From Jidongwangia harbinensis (GTDB lineage Bacteria; Actinomycetota; Actinomycetes; Mycobacteriales; Micromonosporaceae): a stretch of DNA of 64,000 nucleotides. Shown here one piece after another: positions 49,204 through 61,326 of this stretch. Where the stretch lies: contig NZ_JAIWNC010000018.1 in NCBI RefSeq assembly GCF_020216025.1, forward strand, positions 1 through 64,000. Reading direction: 5' to 3'. Position 1 is the first letter of the stretch, and the number at the start of each line of letters is the position of its first letter. The notes under the pieces were generated by a model that saw nothing but the letters and a program-made list of their open reading frames with translations, did no database searches and was not told the origin of the DNA. The position numbers and the translations under genes are program-made.

Positions 49204-49923
49204 ATGTCGACGGTCGAAGTGGCGCCCCAGGGGCCCCGGCCCGCGATCCGACTCCGGCCGGTGCCCCGCTGCGATCCGCCCTTCGACGACGAGCGGGATC
49301 CGCAGGCATGGTCGTCCCCCCATCAGTTGGCACTGGAATGGCCCGCCCCGCCGCCGCGTGGCGAGCCCACCGGCACGGGCGGCCCGGCCGGCACACGGGC
49401 GCCCGGAGGGGCAGGAACGCCGAGGATGGACGGGCAGAGGTGGAAAACCGGCCCCGCCGGTCCCGGGCCGACCGGTCCCGGACTGACCGGTCCCGGGCCG
49501 GCCGGTCTGGCGTGCGTGGGTCCCGCCCAGGGCTCGGCACCGCCGGTGGTGGCCGGCGCCTCCGGGGATGCGCGGCTGGCCGTGCGGCGCTTCGTCAGCA
49601 TGTGTGTCGAGGTGCTGAACGGCTACCGGCCGGCCGCCCACCTCCGCCGGTTGGCGCTGCCCACCGAGGCGGCGCGGGTGGTGGCGCAGGGATTGACCGG
49701 TTCCCAGCGGGTCGCGGAGTTGCGCCGCGCCGTCCGAGGGCCGCACCGGCATCGGCGGCAGGCGGGACCGGTGGCGGTGCTCAAGGCGCGGCTGTGCGAG
49801 CCGCGCCCGGGTGCGGTGGAGGCGGCGGTGCTGCTGGTGACCGGGGAACGCACCTGGGCCATGGCACTGCGTCTGGAGTTGCACCAACAAAGCTGGTGCG
49901 CCACAACGCTGCACCTTCTCTGA
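49204..49923 (+). CDS. Rv3235-like family protein
   Basis: A 239-aa protein. Residues 1-120 are Pro/Gly-rich and low in complexity, with repeated TGPG-type tripeptides (about 85-105). The C-terminal 125 residues are the conserved Rv3235-like module (LAVRRFVSMCVEVLNGYRPAAHLRRLALP..LKARLCEPRPGAVEAAVLLVTGERTWAMALRLE). In actinobacteria this gene is regularly located next to secA, as here, but its role is unknown. It is convergent with secA. Confidence 0.85.
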   Translation: MSTVEVAPQGPRPAIRLRPVPRCDPPFDDERDPQAWSSPHQLALEWPAPPPRGEPTGTGGPAGTRAPGGAGTPRMDGQRWKTGPAGPGPTGPGLTGPGPAGLACVGPAQGSAPPVVAGASGDARLAVRRFVSMCVEVLNGYRPAAHLRRLALPTEAARVVAQGLTGSQRVAELRRAVRGPHRHRRQAGPVAVLKARLCEPRPGAVEAAVLLVTGERTWAMALRLELHQQSWCATTLHLL

Positions 49924-50097
49924 TCTACTGGCCCGAGCGGCACCCACAAGCCCCCGGGGCGTCCACTGAGCGACATAGGCGGCGGACGTCCCGGGCTCAT
50001 CCACAGCGGCGAGCACCGAGCACCCCGGCACCCCACCCGCCCGGGGCCGCGCGCCCGGCGGAGGACGGCCCGGGGAACCTGCGCGCGCCGAACGGAA

Positions 50098-50138
50098 ACG
50101 GCCCGCACAGCGCGGCGTGAGCCGGATGTGCGGGCCGT
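50098..50138 (-). terminator. Intrinsic terminator after secA
   Basis: A 12-bp perfect stem (50098-50109 with 50127-50138) with a 17-base loop, 18 bases past the secA stop. It also faces the convergent Rv3235-like gene. Confidence 0.75.
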
Positions 50139-50155
50139 TCGGCGGACCGGGGCGG

Positions 50156-53062
<2,907 letters not shown>

Positions 53063-53247
53063 GGGTCAGCGCTCCCCTAGACAGTCTGCCGAACCATCGT
53101 AGGCGCCCTTCGGGGACGACCGTGACCCGAGCCTCCTGTTAACCGCGCAAAACAGTCGAAAAACGGCTGAGAGTTCGCTGACAGCGCATCTTCGGGCCAC
53201 TCGGCAACCCGGTGGTGCCGGTCGGCGTGGCCGGGCAGGATGGCCGG

Positions 53248-54288
53248 GTGCAAATGGTGGAAATCCGCACCGATGACCTCCTGCTGCGACCGTGGCGGCC
53301 GGCGGACGTGGCGGACGTGCGGCGGGCCGGCCGGGACCCGGAACCGGTCGGTGCGGACGCGGTCTCGCTCGCGGTGTGCGACGCCGGGGACGGAACCCTG
53401 CTCGGCGGCGCCTGCCTGAACGCACTCGACCGGTCCCGCGGCACGGCCACGTTCGACTACTGGGTCGCTCCCTGGGCCCGCTCCGCGGTGGTCGCCACGC
53501 ACGCCGGCCGGGCGCTGCTGGGCTGGGCGTTCGAGCGCCTCGGCCTGGTCCGGGCCGACTGGTGCGCGGTGGTCGGCGACCACCCCGCCCGGCTCACCGC
53601 GCTGCGGCTCGGGTTCCGGATGATCGGGGTGCGGCCGGCGTCGTCGGGGCAGCCGGAGGAATGGCTGGCGGCGCTCGTACCCGGGGATCTGACCGGGCCC
53701 GGCCACGACGTCGGCCCGGCGGTCCGGCGGCAGGCCACGGTGTTCGGCGGCGACCCGCCGACGCTGGTCGCCGGTCCGGTCTCGCTGCGGCCGCCGGCCG
53801 CCCGGGACACGGCCGGGCTGCGCGCGGCATACCGGGACCCGGAGATCATTCGTTGGTACGGCGTACCCGAACAGGCCACCGACGCGGACATCCACCGTTT
53901 CCTGGTCGACACGGTGCGCTGGCAGTGGGCCCGGGGCGAGGAGGCGGTGTTCGTGGTGGCCGGACCGGACGACGCCTTCACCGGCATCGCGGACCTGCGG
54001 ATCGGCGACGACCCGGAGGTCGGCGAGGTGGGCTACGCGATGCTGCCGGAGGCCCGCGGGCGCGGTCACGCCACCGCCGCGTTGCGGGCGCTGACCCGGT
54101 GGGGCGTCACCCAGCTCGGGCTGGCCCGGATCCAGTGGCAGGCCGAGGTCGGCAACGACGCCTCCCGGCGGACCGCGGAGAAGGCCGGCTTCACCGTCGA
54201 GGGTGTGCTGCGATCCGGGTACGAGCAGGACGGGCGCCGGCGCGACTGCTGGGTGGCCTCGATGCTGGCGAGGGAGATGACGGCATGA
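53248..54288 (+). CDS. Tandem GNAT-type acetyltransferase
   Basis: A 346-aa protein containing two GNAT folds. The N-terminal one (about 1-150) is degenerate. The C-terminal one (about 175-345) has the acetyl-CoA loop MLPEARGRGHATAALRAL and the RimJ/RimL-like ending NDASRRTAEKAGFTVEGVLRSGYEQDGRRRDCWVASML. GTG 53248 has AGGA seven bases upstream; ATG 53254 is an alternative. It overlaps the next gene by 4 bp. N-acetylation of a protein or small-molecule amine is expected. Confidence 0.87.
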   Translation: MQMVEIRTDDLLLRPWRPADVADVRRAGRDPEPVGADAVSLAVCDAGDGTLLGGACLNALDRSRGTATFDYWVAPWARSAVVATHAGRALLGWAFERLGLVRADWCAVVGDHPARLTALRLGFRMIGVRPASSGQPEEWLAALVPGDLTGPGHDVGPAVRRQATVFGGDPPTLVAGPVSLRPPAARDTAGLRAAYRDPEIIRWYGVPEQATDADIHRFLVDTVRWQWARGEEAVFVVAGPDDAFTGIADLRIGDDPEVGEVGYAMLPEARGRGHATAALRALTRWGVTQLGLARIQWQAEVGNDASRRTAEKAGFTVEGVLRSGYEQDGRRRDCWVASMLAREMTA

Positions 54289-55328
54289 CGGCGGTGCGAC
54301 TGCGCGACCTGCGCCCCGACGACCACGACGCGCTGGCGGCCGGACTCGGTGACCGGTTCGTCCGGACCGAGGTGCCGCAGATCCGGGCCGGCGGCGGCGA
54401 CGTGCTGGTGATCGCCGAACCGGAGTCGGACCGGCTGCTCGGCAGCGTCGCCCTGGACCGGGTGGTGCCGGCCCGAGGCCAGGCGGAGATCGGCTGCTGG
54501 GTGCGTCCGGCGGACCGCGGCCGCGGGGTCGGCACGGCCGCGTTGCGGGCCCTGGCCGGGCGCGCGTTCGCGGCCGGCCTGGCCCGGCTGGAGCTCATCA
54601 CGCACGGTGAGGACCCGTTCGGCCAGCGGGCCGCGATGGCGGCCGGATTCCAACGCGAGGGGGTACGCCGGGGCGCCGCGCCGAACCCCGACGGCGGCCG
54701 TGACGACCTGCTGGTGTTTACCCGGCTCGCGACCGACCCACCGGGGCCGGTGGCGCGAGCGCTGCCGGACCTGCCGGGCGGCGAACTCACCGACGGGGTG
54801 ATCACGCTGCGTCCGCTCACCGTGGCCGACCTCGACTTCTACGCCGCCCTGCACCGGGAGGCGGACGTGGTGGCGACGACCGTGCCGCCGGTGCCGCCGA
54901 GCCCGGCCGAGATGCGCCGGCGGTGCGGGTGGGCGGCGGCGAACTGGCTCGCCGGTCAGCGCGCCGACCTGGTCATCACGGATGCCGCCACGGGTACCCC
55001 GGCCGGCGAGATCGGCCTCTTCTACCAGGAACCGCCGACCGCCCAGGCCATGATCGGCTACAGCATGCTGCCGGCCTGGCGGGGACGCGGATTCCCCACC
55101 AGGGCGGCGCAGCTGGTCGCGCTCTGGGCGTTCGCGGAGACGTCCATCGCGCGGTTGATCGCCGGCGCGCTGCCGACGAACCTGGGTTCCCAGCGGGTGC
55201 TGGAGAAGGCCGGCTTCCGGCGCGAGGCGTACCTGCGCTCCCGCCTGCCCGGCCCCGACGGCACCCGCTACGACGACGTCCAGTTCGTCCTCCTCCCGGA
55301 GGACGTGGTCGACCGCCTCGGCCTCTAG
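54285..55328 (+). CDS. Tandem GNAT-type acetyltransferase
   Basis: A 347-aa protein with the same two-domain layout as the preceding gene. Both CoA loops are recognisable here: VRPADRGRGVGTAALRAL in the first domain and MLPAWRGRGFPTRAAQLVALW in the second. It starts within the stop of the upstream gene (ATGA) and overlaps hpf by 4 bp at the 3' end. The pair probably arose by duplication and may form a heteromer. Substrate unknown. Confidence 0.87.
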   Translation: MTAVRLRDLRPDDHDALAAGLGDRFVRTEVPQIRAGGGDVLVIAEPESDRLLGSVALDRVVPARGQAEIGCWVRPADRGRGVGTAALRALAGRAFAAGLARLELITHGEDPFGQRAAMAAGFQREGVRRGAAPNPDGGRDDLLVFTRLATDPPGPVARALPDLPGGELTDGVITLRPLTVADLDFYAALHREADVVATTVPPVPPSPAEMRRRCGWAAANWLAGQRADLVITDAATGTPAGEIGLFYQEPPTAQAMIGYSMLPAWRGRGFPTRAAQLVALWAFAETSIARLIAGALPTNLGSQRVLEKAGFRREAYLRSRLPGPDGTRYDDVQFVLLPEDVVDRLGL

Positions 55329-55945
55329 GCCGTGGCTTCCAGGCTCAGGATTCCGTAGTCGTAGCCACGTCGGCGGTACACCACGCTGGGCCGGCCGCTC
55401 TCCTTGTCCAGGAAGAGATAGAAGTCGTGGCCGACGAGCTCCATCTGGAAGAGGGCGTCGTCGACGGTCATCGGGTCGGACGGATGCTCCTTCTCGCGCA
55501 CGATCCGCCACGGCTGGCTGTCGTCGTGCTCGGCGAGTGCGGTGGCCACCGGTGCGGAGTCCGCGACCGGTTCGAGGCTCGGCAGGTCGGTCGGCAGGCC
55601 GGCAGTGGCGGCGGCGACCGAGACGGGGGCGTGGCGCCCCCGGTGGACCCGGCGGCGGTCGGCGGCGCGGCGCAACCGGCCGTCGAGCTTGTTGATGGCG
55701 GCGTCCAGGGCGGAATAGAAATCCTTGGCGCAGGCCTCGGCGCGTACCACGGGACCTCTGGTCATCACCGTGATCTCGACGCGCTGGCACTTGTCGGACT
55801 GCCGCGGGTTGCGCTCGTGGAAGAGTTCCACATCCGCTCTCATCAGCTTCTGGTCGTAGCGCTCGACCTTGCTCAGCTTGTCGGCGACGTGTTCCCGATA
55901 GTGATCGGGAACCTCTACGTTGCGGCCCTTGACGACAATGTCCAC
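55325..55945 (-). CDS. hpf: Ribosome hibernation-promoting factor, long form
   Basis: A 206-aa protein that dimerises 70S ribosomes into inactive 100S particles. The N-terminal S30AE domain (MDIVVKGRNVEVPDHYREHVADKLSKVERY..FYSALDAAINKLDGRLRRAADRR) is joined by a linker to a C-terminal dimerisation domain (PMTVDDALFQMELVGHDFYLFLDKESGRPSVVYRRRGYDYGIL). Length is typical of the long form. It is the most frequently found neighbour of secA in actinobacteria. Confidence 0.95.
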   Translation of the reverse strand: MDIVVKGRNVEVPDHYREHVADKLSKVERYDQKLMRADVELFHERNPRQSDKCQRVEITVMTRGPVVRAEACAKDFYSALDAAINKLDGRLRRAADRRRVHRGRHAPVSVAAATAGLPTDLPSLEPVADSAPVATALAEHDDSQPWRIVREKEHPSDPMTVDDALFQMELVGHDFYLFLDKESGRPSVVYRRRGYDYGILSLEATA

Positions 55946-56191
55946 TCGTGACCTCCCCCAACGTTTCGTCCTGCAGACGCCGCTGCGGCGGATGCCGCGG
56001 GCGTCAGATTGCGACGCGGTGTGCTGGTCTCGGTACGCCGGGAGTCACCGAACGACCCCGGGAGGCGTGACCGAACGGGCTTGACGGCTCCTTTCCGGCG
56101 CGACGATCGCTCGTGACGACTGCGCTCCGGTACGGGCAAGGCATGTGGCTTACCCTCGTCATCTTGACGCTAACGTGCGGATGCCCGCCCG

Positions 56192-56995
56192 TCACCCCTC
56201 GTTGGGTGAACCGATCGGATGACGGAAGGCACTTGCGGAACCGCCCGGCGGCAAGTACCGCAAATCCCCCGGAGGCGTCCTGCGCAACCGCGTGGCGGCC
56301 AGCACCGCCGCACCCGCCACCTGCACATTCGCCTCCCGGAGCCGGGTCGTCGCCGCGGCCAGCGTGGCGCCGGTGGTGACGATGTCGTCGACTACCACCA
56401 GCGTCCTCCTGATCGTCGGATCGCGCCGCAGATCGCGGATTCGAGCGGGCCGGATTCGCAGCGAACTCTCAGCGGCGGCTACCCGGCCGGCCGGGTCCAG
56501 TGACGCAGAGTCGGGTCGCGGGGTGACCCGGAGCGGCCGCCGGATCTGGGCCCGCCAACCGGCCCGGCGCAGCCGTCGCACCGCGTGCCGGCCGAGTCGC
56601 GACATGTGGTCACCGTGGCGCTCCCGGACGGCCCGGGCGGTGGACGGCACCGGCACCACCACGACCGGCACGCCGGGGCCGCCGCCGGCCCGGGTCGCCG
56701 CAGTCGCCACCGCGGCGGCCAGCAGCGCGCCGAGCGGCCCGGCCAGGCGGTGCCGGCCCTTCTCCTTGTAGCCCAGCAGCACGCCGCGCAGCGGGCCGGC
56801 GTACGGCCCGAGCGCGGTGCACGGCGGCAGGCCGGCCGGCGGCGGCTCGGGCGCGGTCGGGTGCGGCACGAGCGCCTCCAGGGCGGCCGCGCAGTCGGCG
56901 CAGACGGCGAAGCGCAGCGGCACCCGCTCCGCCCCGCACCCGGCGCAGGCACCGGGCAGCACCAGGTCGGCCAGGGCACCGGCCAGCGCGGTCAC
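56192..56995 (-). CDS. ComF-family phosphoribosyltransferase-like protein
   Basis: A 267-aa protein. An N-terminal CxxC zinc finger (PGACAGCGAE..CADCAAALEAL) is followed by a type I phosphoribosyltransferase fold with the PRPP loop LVVVDDIVTTGATLAAATTRLRE and VVVVPVPSTARAVRERHGDHMSRL. ComF is required for DNA uptake in competent bacteria; in actinobacteria its role is unclear. GTG 56995 overlaps the lpqB stop (GTGA), and the gene closes the mtrA-mtrB-lpqB-comF series. Confidence 0.9.
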   Translation of the reverse strand: MTALAGALADLVLPGACAGCGAERVPLRFAVCADCAAALEALVPHPTAPEPPPAGLPPCTALGPYAGPLRGVLLGYKEKGRHRLAGPLGALLAAAVATAATRAGGGPGVPVVVVPVPSTARAVRERHGDHMSRLGRHAVRRLRRAGWRAQIRRPLRVTPRPDSASLDPAGRVAAAESSLRIRPARIRDLRRDPTIRRTLVVVDDIVTTGATLAAATTRLREANVQVAGAAVLAATRLRRTPPGDLRYLPPGGSASAFRHPIGSPNEG

Positions 56996-58803
56996 CGCAG
57001 GAACAGCGGCGCGGTCGGCGCCGCGCCGGCCGGCGGGTCGGCGACCGGATCCGCGAGGTCGGCCGGGCCGATCGGGGTCGGGTCGACGAGCGCCTCGTAC
57101 GCCGCGCCGCTCGCCACGTACACCACCGAGTCGGAGTGGGCGCTGTCCGGGGCGGCCGGGTACGCCGTCAGGTAGCTCACCGTGACCGAACCGAGGTCGT
57201 TCAGCCGTTCCGAGCGCTGCGCGCCGTCGATCGACACGTCCATGATCGCCACCCGGTTGTTCTGTTCCCGGATGCCGCCGATGGCGAGCCAGCCCTCGCT
57301 GCTCCAGTCCACCGCGGTGTGCGTCCGCATCGGGGTGCGCAGCAGCTGGGGGGTGCCCAGCTCCCAGCCGTCGCCCGCGGTGACCAGCGCGGCCAGGTAG
57401 AGCCGGCCGTCCACGATCGCCGCCACCCGGTGCCCGTCCGGGGCCACCGCCACCGCGGTGATCCGCCCGCCGCCCTCCGGCCAGGTCAGGCGCCGCGCCG
57501 CGCCGCCGTTCGTGGTGAAGCTGTACAGCTGGTTGCCGGCCACGACCAGGCCGGTGCCGGTGCCCTCCGGCTGGTCCGGGGTGACCACCCACACCGGGGG
57601 GCCGATCTGGCCGCGCAGCGTCACCCGGCGCAGGTCGGCCAGTTCGCCGGTGCGGGCACTGGCCACCCGCAGCGACGTCCCGGAACCCTCGGCCACCACG
57701 ACGGCCGCGTAGGTGCGCGTGTTGGTGCTGCTGAACGCGGCGGACCGGACGTTGCGGTTCGCCTCGGGACGCAGCAGCGGCACCGCCTCCTGGGCGTACG
57801 CGGAGCGGGCCAGCCGGCGGATCTGCCCCTGGTAGACCACGAACCGTTCCGGCTCGTCGGCCAGCCGGTACGCGGCGTTGCTGCTCAGGTAGTCGTTGCT
57901 GTCGTACTCGACCGGGTCGTTGTGCCCGACCGTCAACTCGAGCACCTTGGGCAGGTTGGGCCGCAGGGACCACATCAGCTGGCGCCGCAACCGGTCCAGC
58001 GCGGCCGGGTCCTCCGGCGGCACGGCCTGGCCGGTGAGCGCGATCTGGAGCTTGTCGTTGCTGGCCGCCGGCACGTTGCCGACCACCGTGGTGCCCTGCG
58101 GCAGGGTGTCGACCGCGTCCCGGATCAGCGGCGACGGGCCGTTCGCCAGCCAGCGGATGATCTCGGTGGGCTGCTGGGTGGCCGGGACGCTGGCCGGCAG
58201 GTACCGCAGGTCGGGCACGAGCGACGTGTGCTCGGTGTTCCAGAAGTAGACGGTGCGCGGCCGGTAGAACTGGGTCAGCGCCTCGTCGCTGATCAGCAGG
58301 CCGGGCGGCGGCTTGGTGACGAACAGGCCGGGACTGCCACCCACGCTGCTCTGCACGGTGATCGTGTAGTTGGTCACCGTGGCGTCGCCGGACGGGGTCA
58401 GGATGCCGTTCGCGTCCAGCACGCCGACCTGCTGGGCCTTGAAGCTGATCTGATCGCTGCCCGGGTTGATCAACGGTTCCTCGGCCAGGCGGATCACCCG
58501 GACGTCCACCGCGGCCTTGAACGTCTCGGCCGCCGCCGGTGACAGAAACTGCTTGACCCGGCCGACCGCGCCGTCCGGGTCGCCGGCCGCCGCGGACAGG
58601 TAGAACTTCAGAAATTGCGCCCGGTCGGTGGTGTCCTCGCGGTTGTTGCGGGTGGGGCTGTTGTCGCCGCCCGGCGAGGTGCCGATCGATGGGCCGGGCG
58701 CCACCGCCAGCACGTCGCTGTTGTCCGGTATGCCGCACCCGCCGGCCAGCAGTGCGGTGGCCGCGGCGGCGATCAGCCAGCTCCGCACCGCCCGCCGCCT
58801 CAC
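56992..58803 (-). CDS. lpqB: Lipoprotein LpqB
   Basis: A 603-aa lipoprotein with the lipobox ALLAGGC (Cys at about residue 23), a GerMN domain (about 205-290; FYRPRTVYFWNTEHTSLVPDLRYLP) and a C-terminal beta-propeller-like region (RVAAIVDGRLYLAALVTAGDGWELG). LpqB interacts with the sensor MtrB and modulates MtrAB signalling in mycobacteria. It overlaps both mtrB (58800-58803) and comF by 4 bp, so the cluster is translationally coupled. Confidence 0.95.
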   Translation of the reverse strand: MRRRAVRSWLIAAAATALLAGGCGIPDNSDVLAVAPGPSIGTSPGGDNSPTRNNREDTTDRAQFLKFYLSAAAGDPDGAVGRVKQFLSPAAAETFKAAVDVRVIRLAEEPLINPGSDQISFKAQQVGVLDANGILTPSGDATVTNYTITVQSSVGGSPGLFVTKPPPGLLISDEALTQFYRPRTVYFWNTEHTSLVPDLRYLPASVPATQQPTEIIRWLANGPSPLIRDAVDTLPQGTTVVGNVPAASNDKLQIALTGQAVPPEDPAALDRLRRQLMWSLRPNLPKVLELTVGHNDPVEYDSNDYLSSNAAYRLADEPERFVVYQGQIRRLARSAYAQEAVPLLRPEANRNVRSAAFSSTNTRTYAAVVVAEGSGTSLRVASARTGELADLRRVTLRGQIGPPVWVVTPDQPEGTGTGLVVAGNQLYSFTTNGGAARRLTWPEGGGRITAVAVAPDGHRVAAIVDGRLYLAALVTAGDGWELGTPQLLRTPMRTHTAVDWSSEGWLAIGGIREQNNRVAIMDVSIDGAQRSERLNDLGSVTVSYLTAYPAAPDSAHSDSVVYVASGAAYEALVDPTPIGPADLADPVADPPAGAAPTAPLFLR

Positions 58804-60509
58804 CGCGCCACCTCGGCGGCGTCGGCCACGACCTCGCCGGCCGGCTCCGGACGGGCGGTGAGCGCCGGTGGTGCGCCACTGCGGTCCCGCGGGATCAGCG
58901 GAAGGGGCGCGGCGACCAGCCGGTCACCGGCCCGCACCGGCAGGGTCAGGCGGAACTGGGCGCCGCCGCCGGGCGTACCCCAGGCCTCCAGCCAGCCGCC
59001 GTGCAACCGGGCGTCCTCGACGCTGATCGACAGGCCGAGGCCGGTGCCGCCGGTCTGCCGCGCCCGGGACGGGTCGGCCCGCCAGAACCGGTTGAACACC
59101 AGCCGCTCCTCCCCCGCCTTGAGCCCCACGCCGTGGTCCCGGACGGTGACCGCCACGGCCGCGTCGTCGGCGGCCAGGGTGACCTCGACCGGCCGGGCCT
59201 CGCCGTGCTCGACCGCGTTGCCGACCAGGTTGCGCAGGATCCGCTCGACCCGGCGCGGGTCCACCTCGGCGATCACCGGCTGGTCCGGCAGTCGCAGCTC
59301 GATCGCGACGCCGACCCGCTCGGCCAGGCCGGCCAGGCGGTCCGCGACCCGCTCCACGATCGGCACCAGGTCGGCGTGCTCGGCGTCCAGGGCGGCGAAG
59401 CCGGCGTCGAAGCGGCTGATCTCGAGCAGGTCGGTGAGCAGGCTCTCGAACCGGTCCAGTTCGGCCTGCAGCAGCTCGGCGCTGCGGGCCACGGTCGGGT
59501 CGAACTCGTCGCGCTCCGCGAAGATCAGATCAGCGGCCATCCGGACCGTGGTCAGCGGGGTGCGCAGCTCGTGCGACACGTCGGAGGTGAACCGCCGCTG
59601 CAGCCGGGACATCTCCTCCAGCCGGACGATCTGCCGCTGCAGGTTCGCCGCCATCTGGTTGAAGGACGCGGCGAGCCGGGCCAGGTCGTCCTCGCCGTCC
59701 ACCTTCATGCGCTGGTCGAGCAGGCCCGCGGAGAGGCGCTGGGCGGTGCGCGCGGCGACCCGTACCGGGGTCACCACCAGCCGGGTGACCAGCGCGGCGA
59801 CCACGCCCAGCAGGATCACCAGGGCCAGCCCGGTGGCCAGCACGGTGGTGCGGATCTGATTGGCGGCCCGGTCCTCGGTGGTCAGTGGCACCAGGTAGTA
59901 CAGCTCGACGTGACCGAAGCTGGTGGGCACCGGGGAGCCGTACACCAGATATTTGGTCTGTACGCCGTCGACCTCGACGGTGCGGATCTGCCGGGCCACC
60001 CGCCGCTGGTCGGCCACCGCGCGGGTCAGGTCCGGCGTGATCAGTGCGGCGGTGTCGACGTTCGCGGAGGTGACCGGCTTGAGGTCGGGGTAGCGCTCGG
60101 CGCGCATCGCGACCACCGCGCCGCCGCTCTCCGCCGGGTCGCCGTCGGCCAGGTAGTTCACGGTCTCGCTGAGGGTCAGCGGCAGCTTCGGGTCACGCGG
60201 CTGGACGTGCACGGTGAGCTGCTTGTACGCGTAGTCGACCTTGCCGCGCAGCTGGCTGTACACCTCGTCCTGGGCACGGCTCAGCAGGATCTTGGCGCTG
60301 CGGTCCGCCACGAACCAGCCGAACGCGGCGACCAGCAGACTGGATGCCACCAGCGTGAGCACCACGACGCGCAGTTGCAGCGACCGGCGCCAGGCCCGGC
60401 GGGCCGGCTCGGCGGCACGGCGGCCCCGCCGCAGCGCGACACGCCAGTAGCGCCGCACCACCCTCAGGGTGCGGCGGACGGGCATGGGCAGCCAGGCGGG
60501 AGCGCGCAT
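58800..60509 (-). CDS. mtrB: Sensor histidine kinase MtrB
   Basis: A 569-aa membrane kinase controlling cell-wall and division genes with MtrA. Membrane helices lie at about 45-70 and 205-230 around a sensor domain. Then come HAMP (about 230-285), the phosphoacceptor box SDVSHELRTPLTTVRMAADL, N box NLVGNAVEHGEA, G1 RDHGVGLK and G2 TGGTGLGLSISVEDARLHGG. The position between mtrA and lpqB is diagnostic. mtrA lies 71 bp upstream. Confidence 0.96.
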   Translation of the reverse strand: MRAPAWLPMPVRRTLRVVRRYWRVALRRGRRAAEPARRAWRRSLQLRVVVLTLVASSLLVAAFGWFVADRSAKILLSRAQDEVYSQLRGKVDYAYKQLTVHVQPRDPKLPLTLSETVNYLADGDPAESGGAVVAMRAERYPDLKPVTSANVDTAALITPDLTRAVADQRRVARQIRTVEVDGVQTKYLVYGSPVPTSFGHVELYYLVPLTTEDRAANQIRTTVLATGLALVILLGVVAALVTRLVVTPVRVAARTAQRLSAGLLDQRMKVDGEDDLARLAASFNQMAANLQRQIVRLEEMSRLQRRFTSDVSHELRTPLTTVRMAADLIFAERDEFDPTVARSAELLQAELDRFESLLTDLLEISRFDAGFAALDAEHADLVPIVERVADRLAGLAERVGVAIELRLPDQPVIAEVDPRRVERILRNLVGNAVEHGEARPVEVTLAADDAAVAVTVRDHGVGLKAGEERLVFNRFWRADPSRARQTGGTGLGLSISVEDARLHGGWLEAWGTPGGGAQFRLTLPVRAGDRLVAAPLPLIPRDRSGAPPALTARPEPAGEVVADAAEVAR

Positions 60510-60580
60510 CTCGCGGCAAGACTAGCGCTTTCGGGTCCCGGCGCCGTCCCGCGCCGGTAGCGGCTCAGCCCGCCGGGCGA

Positions 60581-61270
60581 TCAGCCGGTGCCCGCCTTGT
60601 AGCCGACGCCGCGGACCGTCAGGATGATCTCCGGCCGCTCCGGATCTGGTTCGATCTTGGCGCGCAGACGCTGCACGTGGACGTTCACCAGCCGGGTGTC
60701 CGCGGCGTGCCGGTAACCCCACACCTGCTCCAGGAGCACCTCGCGGGTGAACACCTGGCGCGGCTTGCGGGCCAGCGCGACCAGCAGGTCGAACTCCAGC
60801 GGGGTCAGCTTCACCTCGTCGCCGTCGCGGGAGACGGTGTGCGCGGGCACGTCGATGGTGATCTGGTTGCCGGGCGGCCCGATGGTCAGCATCTCCGGCG
60901 CCACGTCCTCGCCCCGCCGCAGCCGGGCCCGCATCCGCGCGACGAGTTCCTTGGGCTTGAACGGCTTGACCACGTAGTCGTCGGCGCCGGACTCCAGGCC
61001 CAGCACCACGTCGACGGTGTCGCTCTTGGCGGTCAGCATGACGATCGGGATGCCCGACTCGGTGCGGATGGCGCGGGCCACGTCGATGCCGCTCATGCCC
61101 GGCAGCATCAGGTCGAGCAGGACGATGTCCGGCCGGCTCTCCCGGAACGCGGCGAGCGCGCGCTCGCCGTCCGCCACGAAGGAGGGCAGGAAACCTTCGC
61201 TGCGCAGAACGATGCCGAGCATCTCCGCCAGCGCCGGATCGTCGTCGACCACCAGTACCCGGGCTCTCAT
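60581..61270 (-). CDS. mtrA: Response regulator MtrA
   Basis: A 229-aa OmpR-type regulator, essential in mycobacteria and a developmental regulator in streptomycetes. The receiver has the VVDDDPALAEML acidic pair, phosphoacceptor Asp in IVLLDLMLPGMSGID and PFKPKELVAR. The DNA-binding domain ends IILTVRGVGYKAG. ATG 61270 gives the canonical MRARVLVVDDD. The gene is the first of the mtrA-mtrB-lpqB-comF series. Confidence 0.97.
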   Translation of the reverse strand: MRARVLVVDDDPALAEMLGIVLRSEGFLPSFVADGERALAAFRESRPDIVLLDLMLPGMSGIDVARAIRTESGIPIVMLTAKSDTVDVVLGLESGADDYVVKPFKPKELVARMRARLRRGEDVAPEMLTIGPPGNQITIDVPAHTVSRDGDEVKLTPLEFDLLVALARKPRQVFTREVLLEQVWGYRHAADTRLVNVHVQRLRAKIEPDPERPEIILTVRGVGYKAGTG

Positions 61271-61326
61271 GCGACCCAATATTGCACTGTCCGGCTCGCT
61301 GCTGCGTGACCCGGGGGCGATCATGC

